In this document: one piece after another, positions 17,380 through 27,023 of the stretch
Position numbering within the stretch: the first letter of the stretch is position 1
Layout: the number at the start of each line of letters is the position of its first letter
Source of the DNA: Suttonella indologenes
GTDB taxonomy: Bacteria > Pseudomonadota > Gammaproteobacteria > Cardiobacteriales > Cardiobacteriaceae
DNA length: 64,000 bases
Reading direction: 5' to 3'
NCBI RefSeq assembly: GCF_900460215.1
Contig: NZ_UHIA01000004.1
Span: forward strand, 224,501-288,500
Notes under the pieces: generated by a model
Databases searched by the model: none
Seen by the model: the letters and a program-made list of their open reading frames with translations, nothing else
What the model was told of the DNA's origin: nothing
Program-made: the position numbers and the translations under genes

Positions 17380-18374
17380 CCTGAGTTCGGGATAAGCACC
17401 CCACTAAAAAATAAAGAGCAATTGTGATAATCTACTGTTTTGACAAAACAAACCATTACAAAAGCCCTTTAACATGGAACATCTTACAACACTTTTCTGC
17501 CAAGTAGATGATTTTTGTAAAACATTTGAAGCAGACTTTAACCGCACACTCATCAGCAAACCCAACAGCAGAAACCGAAAAGCCTCTATCAGTACTTCCG
17601 AAATCATTACCGTATGGATCTATTTCCATCATATCCGCATACGTGATTCCAAAAGCTACTATCTATGGCAAATTAAAACCATTTGGAAAACAGCATTCCC
17701 CACCATGCCAAGCTACAATCGATTTATCGAATTAGCACAACGTGCATTACCTGCTATGTTGGTTTTTCTCAGTACTCAAATGGGGAAATGTACAGGCATC
17801 AGTATCGTGGATTCCACCATCTTATCTGTTTGTCACAATCGTCGAATTCATAGGCATAAAGTGTTTAAAAACATTGCTCAACGTGGCAAAAGCAGCATGG
17901 GTTGGTTCTATGGATTTAAACTTCATGCAGTGTTTAATCATGTAGGAGAGCTAGTCAATTTCTGCCTAACGCCAGGCAATGTTGATGACCGTAAAGGCTT
18001 ACGACAAATGGCAAACAAACTATTTGGATTGTTGGTTGGGGATAGAGGCTATATCAGCAAAGAGTTAAGCGATTGCTTAGAAAAGAGATACAACATCACT
18101 TTACTGACAGGCAAGAAAAAGAATATGAAATCCCCGCCCCAAAGTCCTGAACAAAAAAGGTTGTTAAAACAAAGATGTGTTGTTGAAACGATTTTTGATC
18201 AGTTAAAGAATCTATGCCAAATTGAACATACTCGCCATCGTTTAGAGAAGGGATTTTTGTTGAATCTGATTTCTGGATTAACGGCATATTGCTTGTTTGC
18301 GTATAAGCCGCAGATGTTTGGGAAGAATGCTTTGGCGGCTGCTAAATAGAGGTGGCTTATCCCGAACTCAGGTT
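17380..18374 (+). mobile_element. IS982-family insertion sequence
   Basis: AACCTGAGTTCGGGATAAGC at the left is inverted at the right end as GCTTATCCCGAACTCAGGTT. One intact transposase gene fills the element. The right flank is an IS5 remnant and the left flank a different gene fragment, so no target duplication is recognisable and DNA was probably lost beside it. Confidence 0.9.
17474..18349 (+). CDS. IS982-family transposase
   Basis: A 291-residue intact transposase beginning MEHLTTLFCQVDDFCKTFEA. Catalytic acidic positions lie in ISIVDSTILSVC, VGDRGYISKEL and CVVETIFDQLKN, the DDE pattern of the IS982 group, and RRIHRHKVFKNIA is a typical family block. It appears complete and could mobilise the element. 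Confidence 0.93.
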   Translation: MEHLTTLFCQVDDFCKTFEADFNRTLISKPNSRNRKASISTSEIITVWIYFHHIRIRDSKSYYLWQIKTIWKTAFPTMPSYNRFIELAQRALPAMLVFLSTQMGKCTGISIVDSTILSVCHNRRIHRHKVFKNIAQRGKSSMGWFYGFKLHAVFNHVGELVNFCLTPGNVDDRKGLRQMANKLFGLLVGDRGYISKELSDCLEKRYNITLLTGKKKNMKSPPQSPEQKRLLKQRCVVETIFDQLKNLCQIEHTRHRLEKGFLLNLISGLTAYCLFAYKPQMFGKNALAAAK

Positions 18375-18456
18375 AAGCTAAAAAGAAACTTTGAAAATAA
18401 TGTGGCTTTATCCTTTGCTTATCAATGGCTTAAGATATGAATGCTCAACAGACCCT
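18375..18456 (+). mobile_element. IS5-family 3' remnant
   Basis: TAAGCTAAAAAGAAACTTTG and the following bases to AACAGACCCT match the last 80 bp of the IS5 element at 7383-8094. The rest of this copy was replaced by IS982. It forms the right edge of the AT-rich island. Confidence 0.85.
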
Positions 18457-18474
18457 AAAACAATAATCTGCTGA

Positions 18475-18502
18475 TAATCTCCCCTGATATTAGGGGAAAT
18501 TA
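18475..18502 (-). terminator. Hairpin downstream of the phospholipid operon
   Basis: TCTCCCCT and AGGGGA form a stem with AATT-rich flanks. It lies about 85 bp after the cdsA-like stop on the minus strand and could end that transcript, although the T-run is weak. Confidence 0.45.
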
Positions 18503-18586
18503 TAGAGTGTTTATGTACTTTGAAAAAACAGATGTATTTGACTAAATTTTTCTAAAAATAAGAAAAATTATTTTACAATTTGTAAG

Positions 18587-19540
18587 TTATCCCTTCCAAA
18601 AATAGCGCAGGATATGGAAATAAATCGGCGCGGCAAAGCAGATGGAATCGACGCGGTCGAGCATGCCGCCGTGTCCTTGCAGAAGATTGCTCCAATCTTT
18701 GATGCCGTGGTCGCGTTTGATGGCGGACATCACCAAGCCGCCCAGAAAACCCATGATGCAGACGGCGCAGCCGATAATCGCGGCCTGCCAAAGGCTGAAG
18801 GGCGTCAGCGGCGAGAGCAGCATGGCAAAAATGACTGCGGAGCCGATACCGCCGACGGTGCCGGAAATGGTTTTGGAGGGCGAGAGGGCGGGCATGATTT
18901 TTGCACCGCCAATCAGTTTGCCCCAAATGTATTGCAAGACGTCGCTGGCTTGGACAATCGTAATCAGGAAAATCAATAAGATGATGTTGCTATTGGGATT
19001 GATGCCTTCCAATTGCAGAAAAAGCAGGGCGGGGACGTGCGAGAGGCAGAAGATGCAGACGATTGCCGCCCATTGGGTTTTGGCGGTGCGTTCGAGGAAA
19101 AGCGAGGTTTCGCCGCTGAGACTGGCGACAATCGGCAGGAATAGAAAGCCGTAGACCGGAATGAAGATGGAAAACATGCCGTACCATTCCGAAAACACGA
19201 AATAATATTGAATGGGCAGCAGAAGATAAAAGCAGCACAGCATGCTGTAATAGTCGGCGCGGCGGCGATAGACGAGGGTCATGAATTCGCGCAGGGCGGC
19301 GAATGAGATGAGATAAAACAAAACTATCGTGCCGAATTTGCCGAAAAAGAAGGCGAGTAGCAGCACGATGCTCATCAGCCACCAAGCGTAAATCCGCGCA
19401 TTGAGATTGGCGATGGTGGCGGTATTGCCTTTTCGGTTTTTAAGCCTGATGCCGATAAAGCTGGCGCAGAGCAAAATCAAAAATAAGCCGATAAAGATGT
19501 GCGAGACTTGCGGCAGGAGGGAGTCGGTGGCGAGCATCAT
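18587..19540 (-). CDS. Phosphatidate cytidylyltransferase (CdsA/YnbB family)
   Basis: A 317-residue integral membrane enzyme with about eight helices. The C-terminal family signature is complete: SAIKRDHGIKDW, then HGGMLDRVDS, with the catalytic acidic residues. It makes CDP-diacylglycerol from phosphatidic acid and CTP. Its ATG overlaps the acyltransferase stop (ATGA), and a CDP-alcohol phosphatidyltransferase gene leads the operon, so the cluster resembles E. coli ynbA-ynbB and probably makes a specialised or back-up phospholipid rather than being the only cdsA. Confidence 0.9.
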   Translation of the reverse strand: MMLATDSLLPQVSHIFIGLFLILLCASFIGIRLKNRKGNTATIANLNARIYAWWLMSIVLLLAFFFGKFGTIVLFYLISFAALREFMTLVYRRRADYYSMLCCFYLLLPIQYYFVFSEWYGMFSIFIPVYGFLFLPIVASLSGETSLFLERTAKTQWAAIVCIFCLSHVPALLFLQLEGINPNSNIILLIFLITIVQASDVLQYIWGKLIGGAKIMPALSPSKTISGTVGGIGSAVIFAMLLSPLTPFSLWQAAIIGCAVCIMGFLGGLVMSAIKRDHGIKDWSNLLQGHGGMLDRVDSICFAAPIYFHILRYFWKG

Positions 19541-20193
19541 GCGTTTTCCTTATGTTGAGGGGCGAGGGCAAGCAGTGCGGCGTGGCAGCGCGCGATGAAT
19601 TCTTCTTTGCCTTCATAGGGGCGGATGGTCAGCGGTTCGCCGATATGCACTTGGCAGAGCAAAGGCACGGGTAGAACTTTACCTTTGGGCAGGACGTGGT
19701 TGATGTTTTCTATCCACATGGGGACGAAATTGGTCTGCGGTACTTGGTTTGCCAGATGGTAAATGCCGGATTTGAAGGGCTGTAGGGTGCAGTTTTCATC
19801 GGTATTGCGCGTGCCTTCGGGGAAGATGATGATGGATTGGCGGCGCATCAGGGCGGCTTGCATTTTTTCGGTGCTGGCTTGGGGATTGTTGCCGTCGCGT
19901 GCGACCAAAAGACCGTTAAATACATAGGTAATCACAAAACGTTTAATCGGATTGCTCAGCCAGTAATCCGCACCGGCAACAGGGCGGACGTGTTTGCGCC
20001 AACGCCGCGGCAGCGAGACCCAAATCAGGAGGAAATCGCCGTGGCTGGCATGGTTGGCGTAATACACGGTGGCATGGGTCGGCATGGAGGGAATTTCCCT
20101 TTCGCTTTTCGGGCGCACGCCGGTAAGAAAGGAGATGAACAGGCATAATATTTGGTCGGTCAGCCAAGCAAGGCGGCGTTTGATGAAATTCAT
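19537..20193 (-). CDS. 1-acyl-glycerol-3-phosphate acyltransferase-like protein (PlsC family)
   Basis: A 218-residue membrane-associated acyltransferase. The catalytic motif is NHASHGDFL (HxxxxD) and the substrate motif is FPEGTRN. The start at 20193 (MNFIKRRLAWLTDQ) is preferred to longer frames because it overlaps the stop of the upstream gene by ATGA and begins with the usual amphipathic/hydrophobic segment. By family it acylates lysophosphatidic acid to phosphatidic acid, the substrate of the next gene's product. Confidence 0.85.
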   Translation of the reverse strand: MNFIKRRLAWLTDQILCLFISFLTGVRPKSEREIPSMPTHATVYYANHASHGDFLLIWVSLPRRWRKHVRPVAGADYWLSNPIKRFVITYVFNGLLVARDGNNPQASTEKMQAALMRRQSIIIFPEGTRNTDENCTLQPFKSGIYHLANQVPQTNFVPMWIENINHVLPKGKVLPVPLLCQVHIGEPLTIRPYEGKEEFIARCHAALLALAPQHKENA

Positions 20194-20432
20194 GGGGCGG
20201 CTCTTCGTGTTAAGGCAAGGGCGATGTCGCGAATGCGCAGCAGGCAAGTTAAAGCGCTGCCTAAGGCAATCAGCCAAGCGGCGATTTGCAGAGGCAGAAC
20301 GGCTTTATCCCAGATAGCTAAGAATGCGGCGCATAGGCAGGCAAGGGTAAATACCGCCATACGCTGCTGTTTGGCAAAAGGCCCGCGAAAACTTTGCGCC
20401 AAGCCGAGGCTGCCGCCGAATACGCGGATATA

Positions 20433-21319
20433 TAGTCAAGGAAATCAAAAAGAGTTACAAATCCACAGGAAGTAAAAGAATAGTTTATCGATGCAATTTA
20501 ATCGCCAATCCTTGCGTTTACGTTTAAGCCAAGCCCACATTTTCTCGATTGGGTTCAGATCCGGACTGTATGGCGGCAGCCATAAAATATGATGTCCCGC
20601 ATCTGCGATAAGCTGTTGGGTATCCTGTCTTTTGTGAAAGCTGGCATTGTCCATAATAATGACGCTGTTTTCAGGCAATTGTGTTAACAGCAATTCTTCT
20701 ACCCAACAATGAAATACATCACTATTAATACTGCAATCGTAAAGTCCTACCGCAAACAACTTGTTCTTATGTATTGCCCCAATAGCATTGCTTTGATTTT
20801 TGAGTTGCCAGTTGTACTTTTCTAAACAAGGGCAGCCTTTATGGGAATAGCCGTAAGCTCTGTTGTCATGAGATTTAAAGCCGCTTTCATCTAAGTAAAT
20901 GAGGGTTCTGCCTTCAGCTTCAAATGCCGCTAACTGCTTAAGAAATAATAGGCGCTGTTGTTTGTCTGCTTTCGGATGAATTAAGGTCTTTTTTTTCGAG
21001 TAATGCCGACACGTTTTAATGCTATGGCAATAGCTCTGTCGCTACAGTTAAAGCGTCTTGCCCGTTCATAGCAATAGTCATCAGGATAAGCTTGGACGTC
21101 AGCCATTAAAGCTTCATTATCGATTTTTGCCGGTTTGCGTTCGTACTTCTTGCGTTCTATGCTTTTCTTCCAACGTTGAATAGTTGTTGCGCTGAGTCGA
21201 TATTCTTCAACAAGCTTTCTGTAGCTATGACCTGATGCCAGCTTGTTCAATATCATTTGTCTGTAATCTTTTGAGTATGCCATAAGTTTTAGTGTAACTG
21301 TTTTTTGATTCCTTGACTA
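20433..21319 (-). mobile_element. IS630-family element interrupting the phosphatidyltransferase gene
   Basis: The ends read TAGTCAAGGAAATCAAAAAG and, inverted, TAGTCAAGGAATCAAAAAAC, each flanked by TA (20431-20432, 21320-21321). It is distinct from copies 1 and 2. Its tips with the flanking TA match the tips of the MITE-1 family at 17 of about 20 positions, making it the likely source of transposase for those elements. Confidence 0.93.
20445..21283 (-). CDS. IS630-family transposase made by -1 frameshifting
   Basis: The first frame (21283-20981) has MAYSKDYRQMILNKLASG and an HTH region. It ends after a run of eight A; a -1 slip there continues into KKTLIHPKADKQQRLLF... The second frame holds YLDESGFKSH (Asp 1), IIMDNASFHKR (Asp 2) and PYSPDLNPIEKMWAWLK (Glu), so all catalytic residues are intact. 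The A-run slip is a common expression control in IS630 elements. It is probably active. Confidence 0.85.
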
Positions 21320-21792
21320 TAGGCGGTGCCGACGGCAAATAAGGCGGCGAGATAGCCCAGCCAAGGCAATTGCGCGGCATAGCCCAAGGCGATGTAGAAC
21401 AGACTGTCGGATACGCGGTCGGGCAATTCGTTGAACATTTCGCCTACCGGCGTTTTCCAGCCGCCTTCGACCGCGACCATGCCGTCAAACAAATTGCATA
21501 ATAAGCGCATTTGCGCCGTCAAAGCGGCACAGATAAAAGTAAAGGGATTGGGAAAAAATACCAGCAAAGTAGCGCCGATGGCGGTAAAAACCATGCTGAG
21601 CAGGGAAATTTGATTGGGGCTGATGCGACGGTGACGCGCCAAAGCGGCGGCGATTCTTTGCACGAGCGGATGCTCGCGCGAGCTGATCGGACGACGGTTT
21701 TCAGTCATTCTAAGGTCTTTATGGTTGATAAAGGGCGAGCATTATAGTGATGAAATACGCACTTGTCTGTTTATTGAGGATTTGAATCGCAC

Positions 21793-22500
21793 TTACGGTA
21801 AGCTTAGATCTTCGGGCCAGACGATAAACCAACCGAAACGTCCTTTTTTGAGAATCGCACCGGCTTCTTTACCTTTTTCTGTCAAATGAAAGTGTTTGCC
21901 TTCCTGTGTCTGCAAGCCCATATCGCAAAGCATTTGATTACATTCTGCAGTGCCGATTTGCCATTTATCTGCCAGTTTTGCAGCGCTTAGTCCCTGATAC
22001 GGCGATTTGTTTTCCTCTGTTGCGGCAGGTTCGCCTACGGGGCGGTCTTTATCGACGACATCTAGTGAGATTTTGACTTCATCACTGATGCGAATAATGC
22101 GTTGAGCTTCGGCATAGGCATCTTGATATACGCTATGGTCTTCTTCGCGGCTGATATATACGCCCATTTCATTATTATTGATTTGGCTGTATTCATATAA
22201 ATTCAGACTGGTGATGATGCAGGCATCTTCATTGATATAGCATTTGGCATGTAGATTAGGGCAGTAACTGGTGCGAACGTAATTGAGTTTTTTCAACCAA
22301 TTGGCTTCGGCGGGTTGTAGTTCGCTTTTGCCATAGACGATGCGCACGTCGATTTTTAAGCGGTCTTTGTCTTCTAAAAATTCTTTGATGCGTTCATTAA
22401 GTTTGAGATAAGGACTGATGAGAAACAAACGTTCGCGCGCATTTTTTATCAATTCTTCCAAATAATAAGATGTGCCGCTGGTGTTTAAAAATTTTGCCAT
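21793..22500 (-). CDS. Phospholipase D-like domain protein
   Basis: A 235-residue protein with one HKD-type motif, LHAKCYINEDACIITSLNL, followed by the YEYSQINNNEMGV segment typical of PLD-like nucleases and helicase-associated PLD domains. The C-terminal part (from about residue 160) looks like a small winged-helix region (LADKWQIGTAECNQML). There is no signal peptide. A homodimer would supply the two HKD motifs needed for phosphodiesterase activity. A DNA-related role is more likely than lipid hydrolysis, but this is inference. A good AGAGAGGT site precedes the ATG. Confidence 0.75.
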   Translation of the reverse strand: MAKFLNTSGTSYYLEELIKNARERLFLISPYLKLNERIKEFLEDKDRLKIDVRIVYGKSELQPAEANWLKKLNYVRTSYCPNLHAKCYINEDACIITSLNLYEYSQINNNEMGVYISREEDHSVYQDAYAEAQRIIRISDEVKISLDVVDKDRPVGEPAATEENKSPYQGLSAAKLADKWQIGTAECNQMLCDMGLQTQEGKHFHLTEKGKEAGAILKKGRFGWFIVWPEDLSLP

Positions 22501-22544
22501 AGTTACCTCTCTTTAGCGAAGTCGTTTATTGTATAAGAAGCTTA

Positions 22545-24365
22545 TCAAAAGGGAAAAAATAAGGGTACGATGATGACGGTCATGATTAGGAGTAAGAATT
22601 GCAAAGGCAGCCCTACGCGTCCGAAGTCGCTGAAGCGGTAACGCCCGGGAGCAACAATCAGCGAGGTGACGGGACTGGCAATCGGGGTGGCGAAGGCGGT
22701 GGAAGCGGCGATTGCCATGCTGAGCATAATTGGCTCGGGGGCAATGCCCAATTGCTGCGCCATTTGGATGCCGATGGGCGCGACCAATACGGCGGTGGCG
22801 GTGTTGGAGATAAAGAGGCTGAGGATGTTGGTCAGCACAAAGATGAGTATCATCAAGGTGATGCCGCTCATTTCTCCGAAGAAATCCAGCATGGCATTGA
22901 CCACAAAATCCATGCCGCCGGTTTTTTGCATGGCCAGTGCCAGGGGCAGCATGCCGGCAATCAGCACCAGACTGGTTTCATTGAGGGATTGATAGGCTTC
23001 TTTGACGCTGACGCAGCCCGCCATAATCATCAGCATGGCGGCGAGCAGGGCGGCAATCACATTGGGCAGCCAATTAAATGCCATGGCGGCAATCATGGCA
23101 AGCAGAATGATCACGGCAAGCGGGGCGTTTTTCTCATGCGGAGCGACGTCGTCCATTTCTGCAGGGGTTTGCAGGATAATCAAATCGCGATTGCTGCTCA
23201 TGGCTTGGATATGCGACCATGCGCCGGCAAAGAGAAGTTGGTCGCCGGCTTCGAGTCGCGTTTCATTATATTGGGTGGCGAGGACTTTGCCCATGCGGCG
23301 CAGGGCGATGTTGTTTAATCCGTAGCGGCGGCGGAAGGCGGCTTCTGCCGGAGTCATGCCGATGAAGGCCGAATCGGGCGGCAGCAGTAGTTCCATATAG
23401 CCGAAGCCGTGCTGAATGCGCTGCATTTCCGAGGGCATATAGTTTTGGGCGCGCAGATGCTGTTCTTGGCACAGGCGTGCGATGTCGGCTTCTTGTCCGT
23501 AAAGCCACAGCACGTCGTTGGCTTCAATAAGGGTGTTGAGCATTGCCGGCACGAATTCGCTGGCAAGGCGTCCTTTGCGCGCAATGGCAAAAAGGGTAAC
23601 GTTGTAGCCGCTGCGCAGGCTGAGTTCGGTAATCGTGCGCCCGATGACGGGGCTGTCGTTGGCAATGTAGAGTTTGTGCAATTGCCCGTCTAATTCATAG
23701 CGGGCGGTAAAATCGGCTAGGCTTCTGTGTGTGCCGCTGTTGCCGTCTAGCGGATATTTGGGCAATAAAAGCCGCCCAAGCGTAAAGACATACACTAAAG
23801 ATACCGCCACTAAGATAAAGCCGATGGTGGTAAAATCGAAAAAGCCGAAGCCAGCACGTCCCGCCTTGCTGAGTTCTTCGCTGACGATGATATTCGGCGG
23901 CGTGCCGATGAGTGTGGTCGTGCCCGCCACAAGGGTAATCAATGCCACCGGCATCAGCAGGCGGGCAGGGTGCAGCTGGGCTTTGCGCGCCATATTGAGA
24001 ATAATCGGAATCAAAATGGCGACCGTGCCGGTGGAAGAAATACTGGTCGAGAGCAGGGAAACCACCGGCAGCAGCACCAATAAGAGCCGCACTTCGCTTT
24101 TGCCGCCCAGCTTCACAATCACATTGCCGATGGCGCTTGCCACGCCCGTGCGGAAAATTCCTTCGCCGACCACAAACAAGGCGGCAATCATGATGACGAT
24201 GTTATCGCCGAAACCTTTGACGGCTTCCTGCGGCGTGAGAATGCCGGAAACTCCAAGCGCGACCACCACGCCCAATGCCACCATATCCATGCGGAAACGA
24301 TCGCTTAAAAAAATAATAATGGTTGATACGAATAAGGCAAAAACAAATAACATCTCAGCGTTCAT
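22545..24365 (-). CDS. SLC13/DASS-family permease with two RCK_C (TrkA-C) domains
   Basis: A 606-residue inner-membrane transporter. N-terminal helices include TTLIGTPPNIIVSEEL, the sodium/substrate hairpin motif (G-T-x-x-N) of the DASS family; the matching C-terminal half has FISNTATAVLVAPI. Between the two lie cytosolic TrkA-C-like domains at about 210-390. The layout matches E. coli YfbS-type proteins, which move dicarboxylates, sulfate or other anions with sodium; the substrate is not predictable. AAGGAG precedes the ATG. Confidence 0.85.
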   Translation of the reverse strand: MNAEMLFVFALFVSTIIIFLSDRFRMDMVALGVVVALGVSGILTPQEAVKGFGDNIVIMIAALFVVGEGIFRTGVASAIGNVIVKLGGKSEVRLLLVLLPVVSLLSTSISSTGTVAILIPIILNMARKAQLHPARLLMPVALITLVAGTTTLIGTPPNIIVSEELSKAGRAGFGFFDFTTIGFILVAVSLVYVFTLGRLLLPKYPLDGNSGTHRSLADFTARYELDGQLHKLYIANDSPVIGRTITELSLRSGYNVTLFAIARKGRLASEFVPAMLNTLIEANDVLWLYGQEADIARLCQEQHLRAQNYMPSEMQRIQHGFGYMELLLPPDSAFIGMTPAEAAFRRRYGLNNIALRRMGKVLATQYNETRLEAGDQLLFAGAWSHIQAMSSNRDLIILQTPAEMDDVAPHEKNAPLAVIILLAMIAAMAFNWLPNVIAALLAAMLMIMAGCVSVKEAYQSLNETSLVLIAGMLPLALAMQKTGGMDFVVNAMLDFFGEMSGITLMILIFVLTNILSLFISNTATAVLVAPIGIQMAQQLGIAPEPIMLSMAIAASTAFATPIASPVTSLIVAPGRYRFSDFGRVGLPLQFLLLIMTVIIVPLFFPF

Positions 24366-24655
24366 GGCGGCGCTCCTTGCCGATTATTTATTAAAATTTT
24401 AGCATTTTCTTTTTCTATGCGTGCAGACAAATGCCGATGCGGAAAATCAGGGATTGTCTGAAGAATAGAAAAACATATGGGCGTAATTTTGCCAAACAAT
24501 AAAAATACGTTTTCAAAATGATTTTTGCTTTATCAATTTATATCTTAATGAATTTTCATCAGGTTGCACAGATTCGATTTGCAGAGCCGCGCAAAAAAAG
24601 ATAAAATAAAAACCATCAAATTTTTAGTTTATTTGTTAGAAACAGAGGGTATGTT

Positions 24656-26953
24656 ATGAAAGATATTCCAGAATCTCCGGTCGCATGGCAGGGTTTTGTT
24701 GCCGGTAATTGGCAAAATGAAATTGATGTGCGTGATTTTATTCAGAAAAACTACACGCCTTATGAGGGCAATGCCGATTTCTTAGCCGGTCCGACAGAAG
24801 CCACCAATACCTTATGGGCGGAAGTGGCGGAAATGATTAAGGTCGAAAACCGTACCCATGCGCCTTATGATATTGATACCTATACGGTTTCTACCATCAC
24901 TTCGCATGAAGCCGGCTATGTTCAAAAAGATTTGGAAACCATTGTCGGTTTGCAAACGGATGCGCCTTTGAAGCGTTCAATTATGCCTTTCGGCGGTTTG
25001 CGCATGGTGGAAAACAGCTGCGAGGTTTACGGTCGCAAGCTCAATCCGATGGTCAGCGAGATTTTCACCAAATACCGCAAATCGCATAATGAAGGCGTGT
25101 TTGATGTGTATACGCCGGATATTCTGCGCTGCCGCAAAGCGGGCATTTTAACCGGTTTGCCGGATGCTTATGGTCGCGGACGTATTATCGGCGACTACCG
25201 CCGCGTCGCGCTCTACGGTATTGACCGCCTGATGCAGGATAAAGTCGCGCAATTCAATTCTCTGCAAGAGGATTTGGAAGCTGGTAATGATTTGAATGAA
25301 GTGATTCGTCTGCGAGAAGAAATCAAAGATCAATATACCGCTTTGGGTCAGATGAAAGAAATGGCGGCAAAATACGGCTTTGATATTTCCCGCCCTGCGG
25401 AAACCGCGCAAGAAGCCGTTCAATGGACGTATTTCGCCTATTTGGCGGCGATTAAATCGCAAAACGGCGCTGCGATGTCCTTTGGTCGCGTATCGACTTT
25501 CTTGGATATTTATATTGAGCGCGATTTGAAAGCCGGCAAAATCACGGAATCGCAAGCACAGGAATTGATTGATCATTTGGTGATGAAACTGCGTATGGTG
25601 CGTTTCTTGCGCACGCCGGAATACGATCAATTATTCTCAGGCGATCCGATGTGGGCGACCGAATCTATCGCCGGTATGGGCTTGGACGGCCGTACTTTAG
25701 TCACCAAGAGCAGCTTCCGCTTCTTGCAAACCCTGTATAACATGGGCACTTCTCCAGAACCGAATATGACGATTCTGTGGTCGGAAGCTCTGCCTGAAAA
25801 CTTCAAACATTTCTGCGCGAAAGTTTCGATCGACACTTCTTCCGTGCAGTATGAAAACGATGATTTGATGCGTCCGGACTTTGAATACGACGACTATGCC
25901 ATCGCTTGCTGTGTCAGCCCGATGCGCGTAGGCAAACAAATGCAATTCTTCGGTGCGCGCGCCAACTTAGCCAAAACCTTGTTATACACAATCAACGGCG
26001 GTATGGACGAAAAACTGAAAACCCAAATCGGCCCGAAAACCGAGCCTATTTTGGACGAAGTCTTGAATTATGATGTGGTCATGGAAAAAATGGATCACTT
26101 CATGGATTGGCTGGCAAAGCAATATATGACCGCGCTGAACATCATTCACTATATGCATGATAAATACAGCTACGAAGCGGCATTGATGGCATTGCACGAC
26201 CGCGATGTGATTCGCACCATGGCTTGCGGTGTTGCCGGTTTGTCTGTAGCGGCGGATTCATTATCAGCGATTAAATATGCCAAAGTGAGCCCGATTCGCG
26301 ATGAAAACAATATCGCTATTGACTTCAAAATCGAAGGTGATTATCCGCAATTCGGCAATAACGATGACCGCGTGGACGAAATTGCCTGCGATTTGGTTGA
26401 GCGTTTCATGGCGAAACTGAACAAACTCAAAACCTATCGCAATGCCATTCCGACCCAATCCGTTTTAACCATTACTTCTAACGTGGTTTACGGTAAGAAA
26501 ACCGGTACTACCCCTGACGGTCGTCAGGCAGGATCGCCTTTCGGACCGGGCGCGAACCCGATGCACGGTCGTGATGTGAAAGGTGCGGTAGCTTCCTTGA
26601 CCTCGGTAGCGAAATTGCCATTCGCCTATGCGAAAGATGGTATTTCCTACACCTTCTCTATCGTGCCCAGTGCCTTAGGAAAAGACGAGCAAACCCGCAG
26701 CCGCAATTTGGCAGGTTTGATGGACGGTTACTTCCACCATGAAGCGGCAAATGACAGCTTCGCCGGTATCGAAGGCGGACAACATTTGAACGTCAACGTG
26801 CTGAATCGCGAAATGCTGGAAGAAGCGATGGAAGACCCGGATAAATATCCGCAATTGACCATCCGCGTTTCAGGATATGCGGTGCGCTTCAATTCATTGA
26901 CCCGTGAGCAGCAACAAGACGTGATTACCCGAACGTTCACAAAAAGTTTATAA
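24656..26953 (+). CDS. pflB: Formate C-acetyltransferase (pyruvate formate-lyase)
   Basis: A 765-residue glycyl-radical enzyme that converts pyruvate and CoA to acetyl-CoA and formate under anaerobic conditions. The catalytic cysteine pair is in AIACCVSPMRVGK, and the radical glycine is in the C-terminal RVSGYAVRFN. Length and motifs match E. coli PflB. ACAGAGGG lies before the ATG. The roughly 290 bp upstream are AT-rich and must hold the promoter, but I find no exact FNR box there. The activase gene follows after a terminator-like hairpin, as in many bacteria. Confidence 0.96.
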   Translation: MKDIPESPVAWQGFVAGNWQNEIDVRDFIQKNYTPYEGNADFLAGPTEATNTLWAEVAEMIKVENRTHAPYDIDTYTVSTITSHEAGYVQKDLETIVGLQTDAPLKRSIMPFGGLRMVENSCEVYGRKLNPMVSEIFTKYRKSHNEGVFDVYTPDILRCRKAGILTGLPDAYGRGRIIGDYRRVALYGIDRLMQDKVAQFNSLQEDLEAGNDLNEVIRLREEIKDQYTALGQMKEMAAKYGFDISRPAETAQEAVQWTYFAYLAAIKSQNGAAMSFGRVSTFLDIYIERDLKAGKITESQAQELIDHLVMKLRMVRFLRTPEYDQLFSGDPMWATESIAGMGLDGRTLVTKSSFRFLQTLYNMGTSPEPNMTILWSEALPENFKHFCAKVSIDTSSVQYENDDLMRPDFEYDDYAIACCVSPMRVGKQMQFFGARANLAKTLLYTINGGMDEKLKTQIGPKTEPILDEVLNYDVVMEKMDHFMDWLAKQYMTALNIIHYMHDKYSYEAALMALHDRDVIRTMACGVAGLSVAADSLSAIKYAKVSPIRDENNIAIDFKIEGDYPQFGNNDDRVDEIACDLVERFMAKLNKLKTYRNAIPTQSVLTITSNVVYGKKTGTTPDGRQAGSPFGPGANPMHGRDVKGAVASLTSVAKLPFAYAKDGISYTFSIVPSALGKDEQTRSRNLAGLMDGYFHHEAANDSFAGIEGGQHLNVNVLNREMLEEAMEDPDKYPQLTIRVSGYAVRFNSLTREQQQDVITRTFTKSL

Positions 26954-26972
26954 TTATCGCTGATCACATTAA

Positions 26973-27006
26973 ACAAGAAGCTGGGGACAACCTCAGCTTC
27001 TTTTTT
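26973..27006 (+). terminator. Terminator/attenuator between pflB and pflA
   Basis: AGAAGCTG and CAGCTTCT form a stem followed by seven T. Only 17 bp separate it from the pflA start, so it likely lowers but does not abolish pflA transcription, keeping activase below enzyme level. Confidence 0.8.
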
Positions 27007-27023
27007 TCAAAAGTGAGGACATC

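Larger units (their letters stand above)
20190..21708 (-). pseudogene. CDP-alcohol phosphatidyltransferase (YnbA-like), split by IS630
   Basis: The N-terminal part (21708-21320) contains NLFDGMVAVEGGW and PVGEMFNELPDRVSD, the CDP-OH-P motif, although the usual Arg after DGxxA is Val and one Asp is Asn. After IS630 the frame resumes (20430-20190) with a membrane-helix C terminus. Removing the element and one TA restores a single frame reading through GTAYIRVFGG, about 210 residues. The insertion is therefore clean and recent. Motif changes suggest an atypical family member. Loss may also affect the coupled downstream genes. Confidence 0.85.

Noticed and set aside
22599..23318. 239-codon plus-strand frame, His/Gly/Gln rich
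   Set aside because: It is antisense to the SLC13 transporter gene and shows composition produced by reading membrane codons backwards.
24482..24655. Possible FNR site before pflB
   Set aside because: TTGCTTTATCAA is two bases too short and off consensus; no TTGAT-N4-ATCAA match is present.
25148..25630. 160-codon minus-strand frame within pflB
   Set aside because: Antisense shadow of a highly conserved enzyme gene with no family features.
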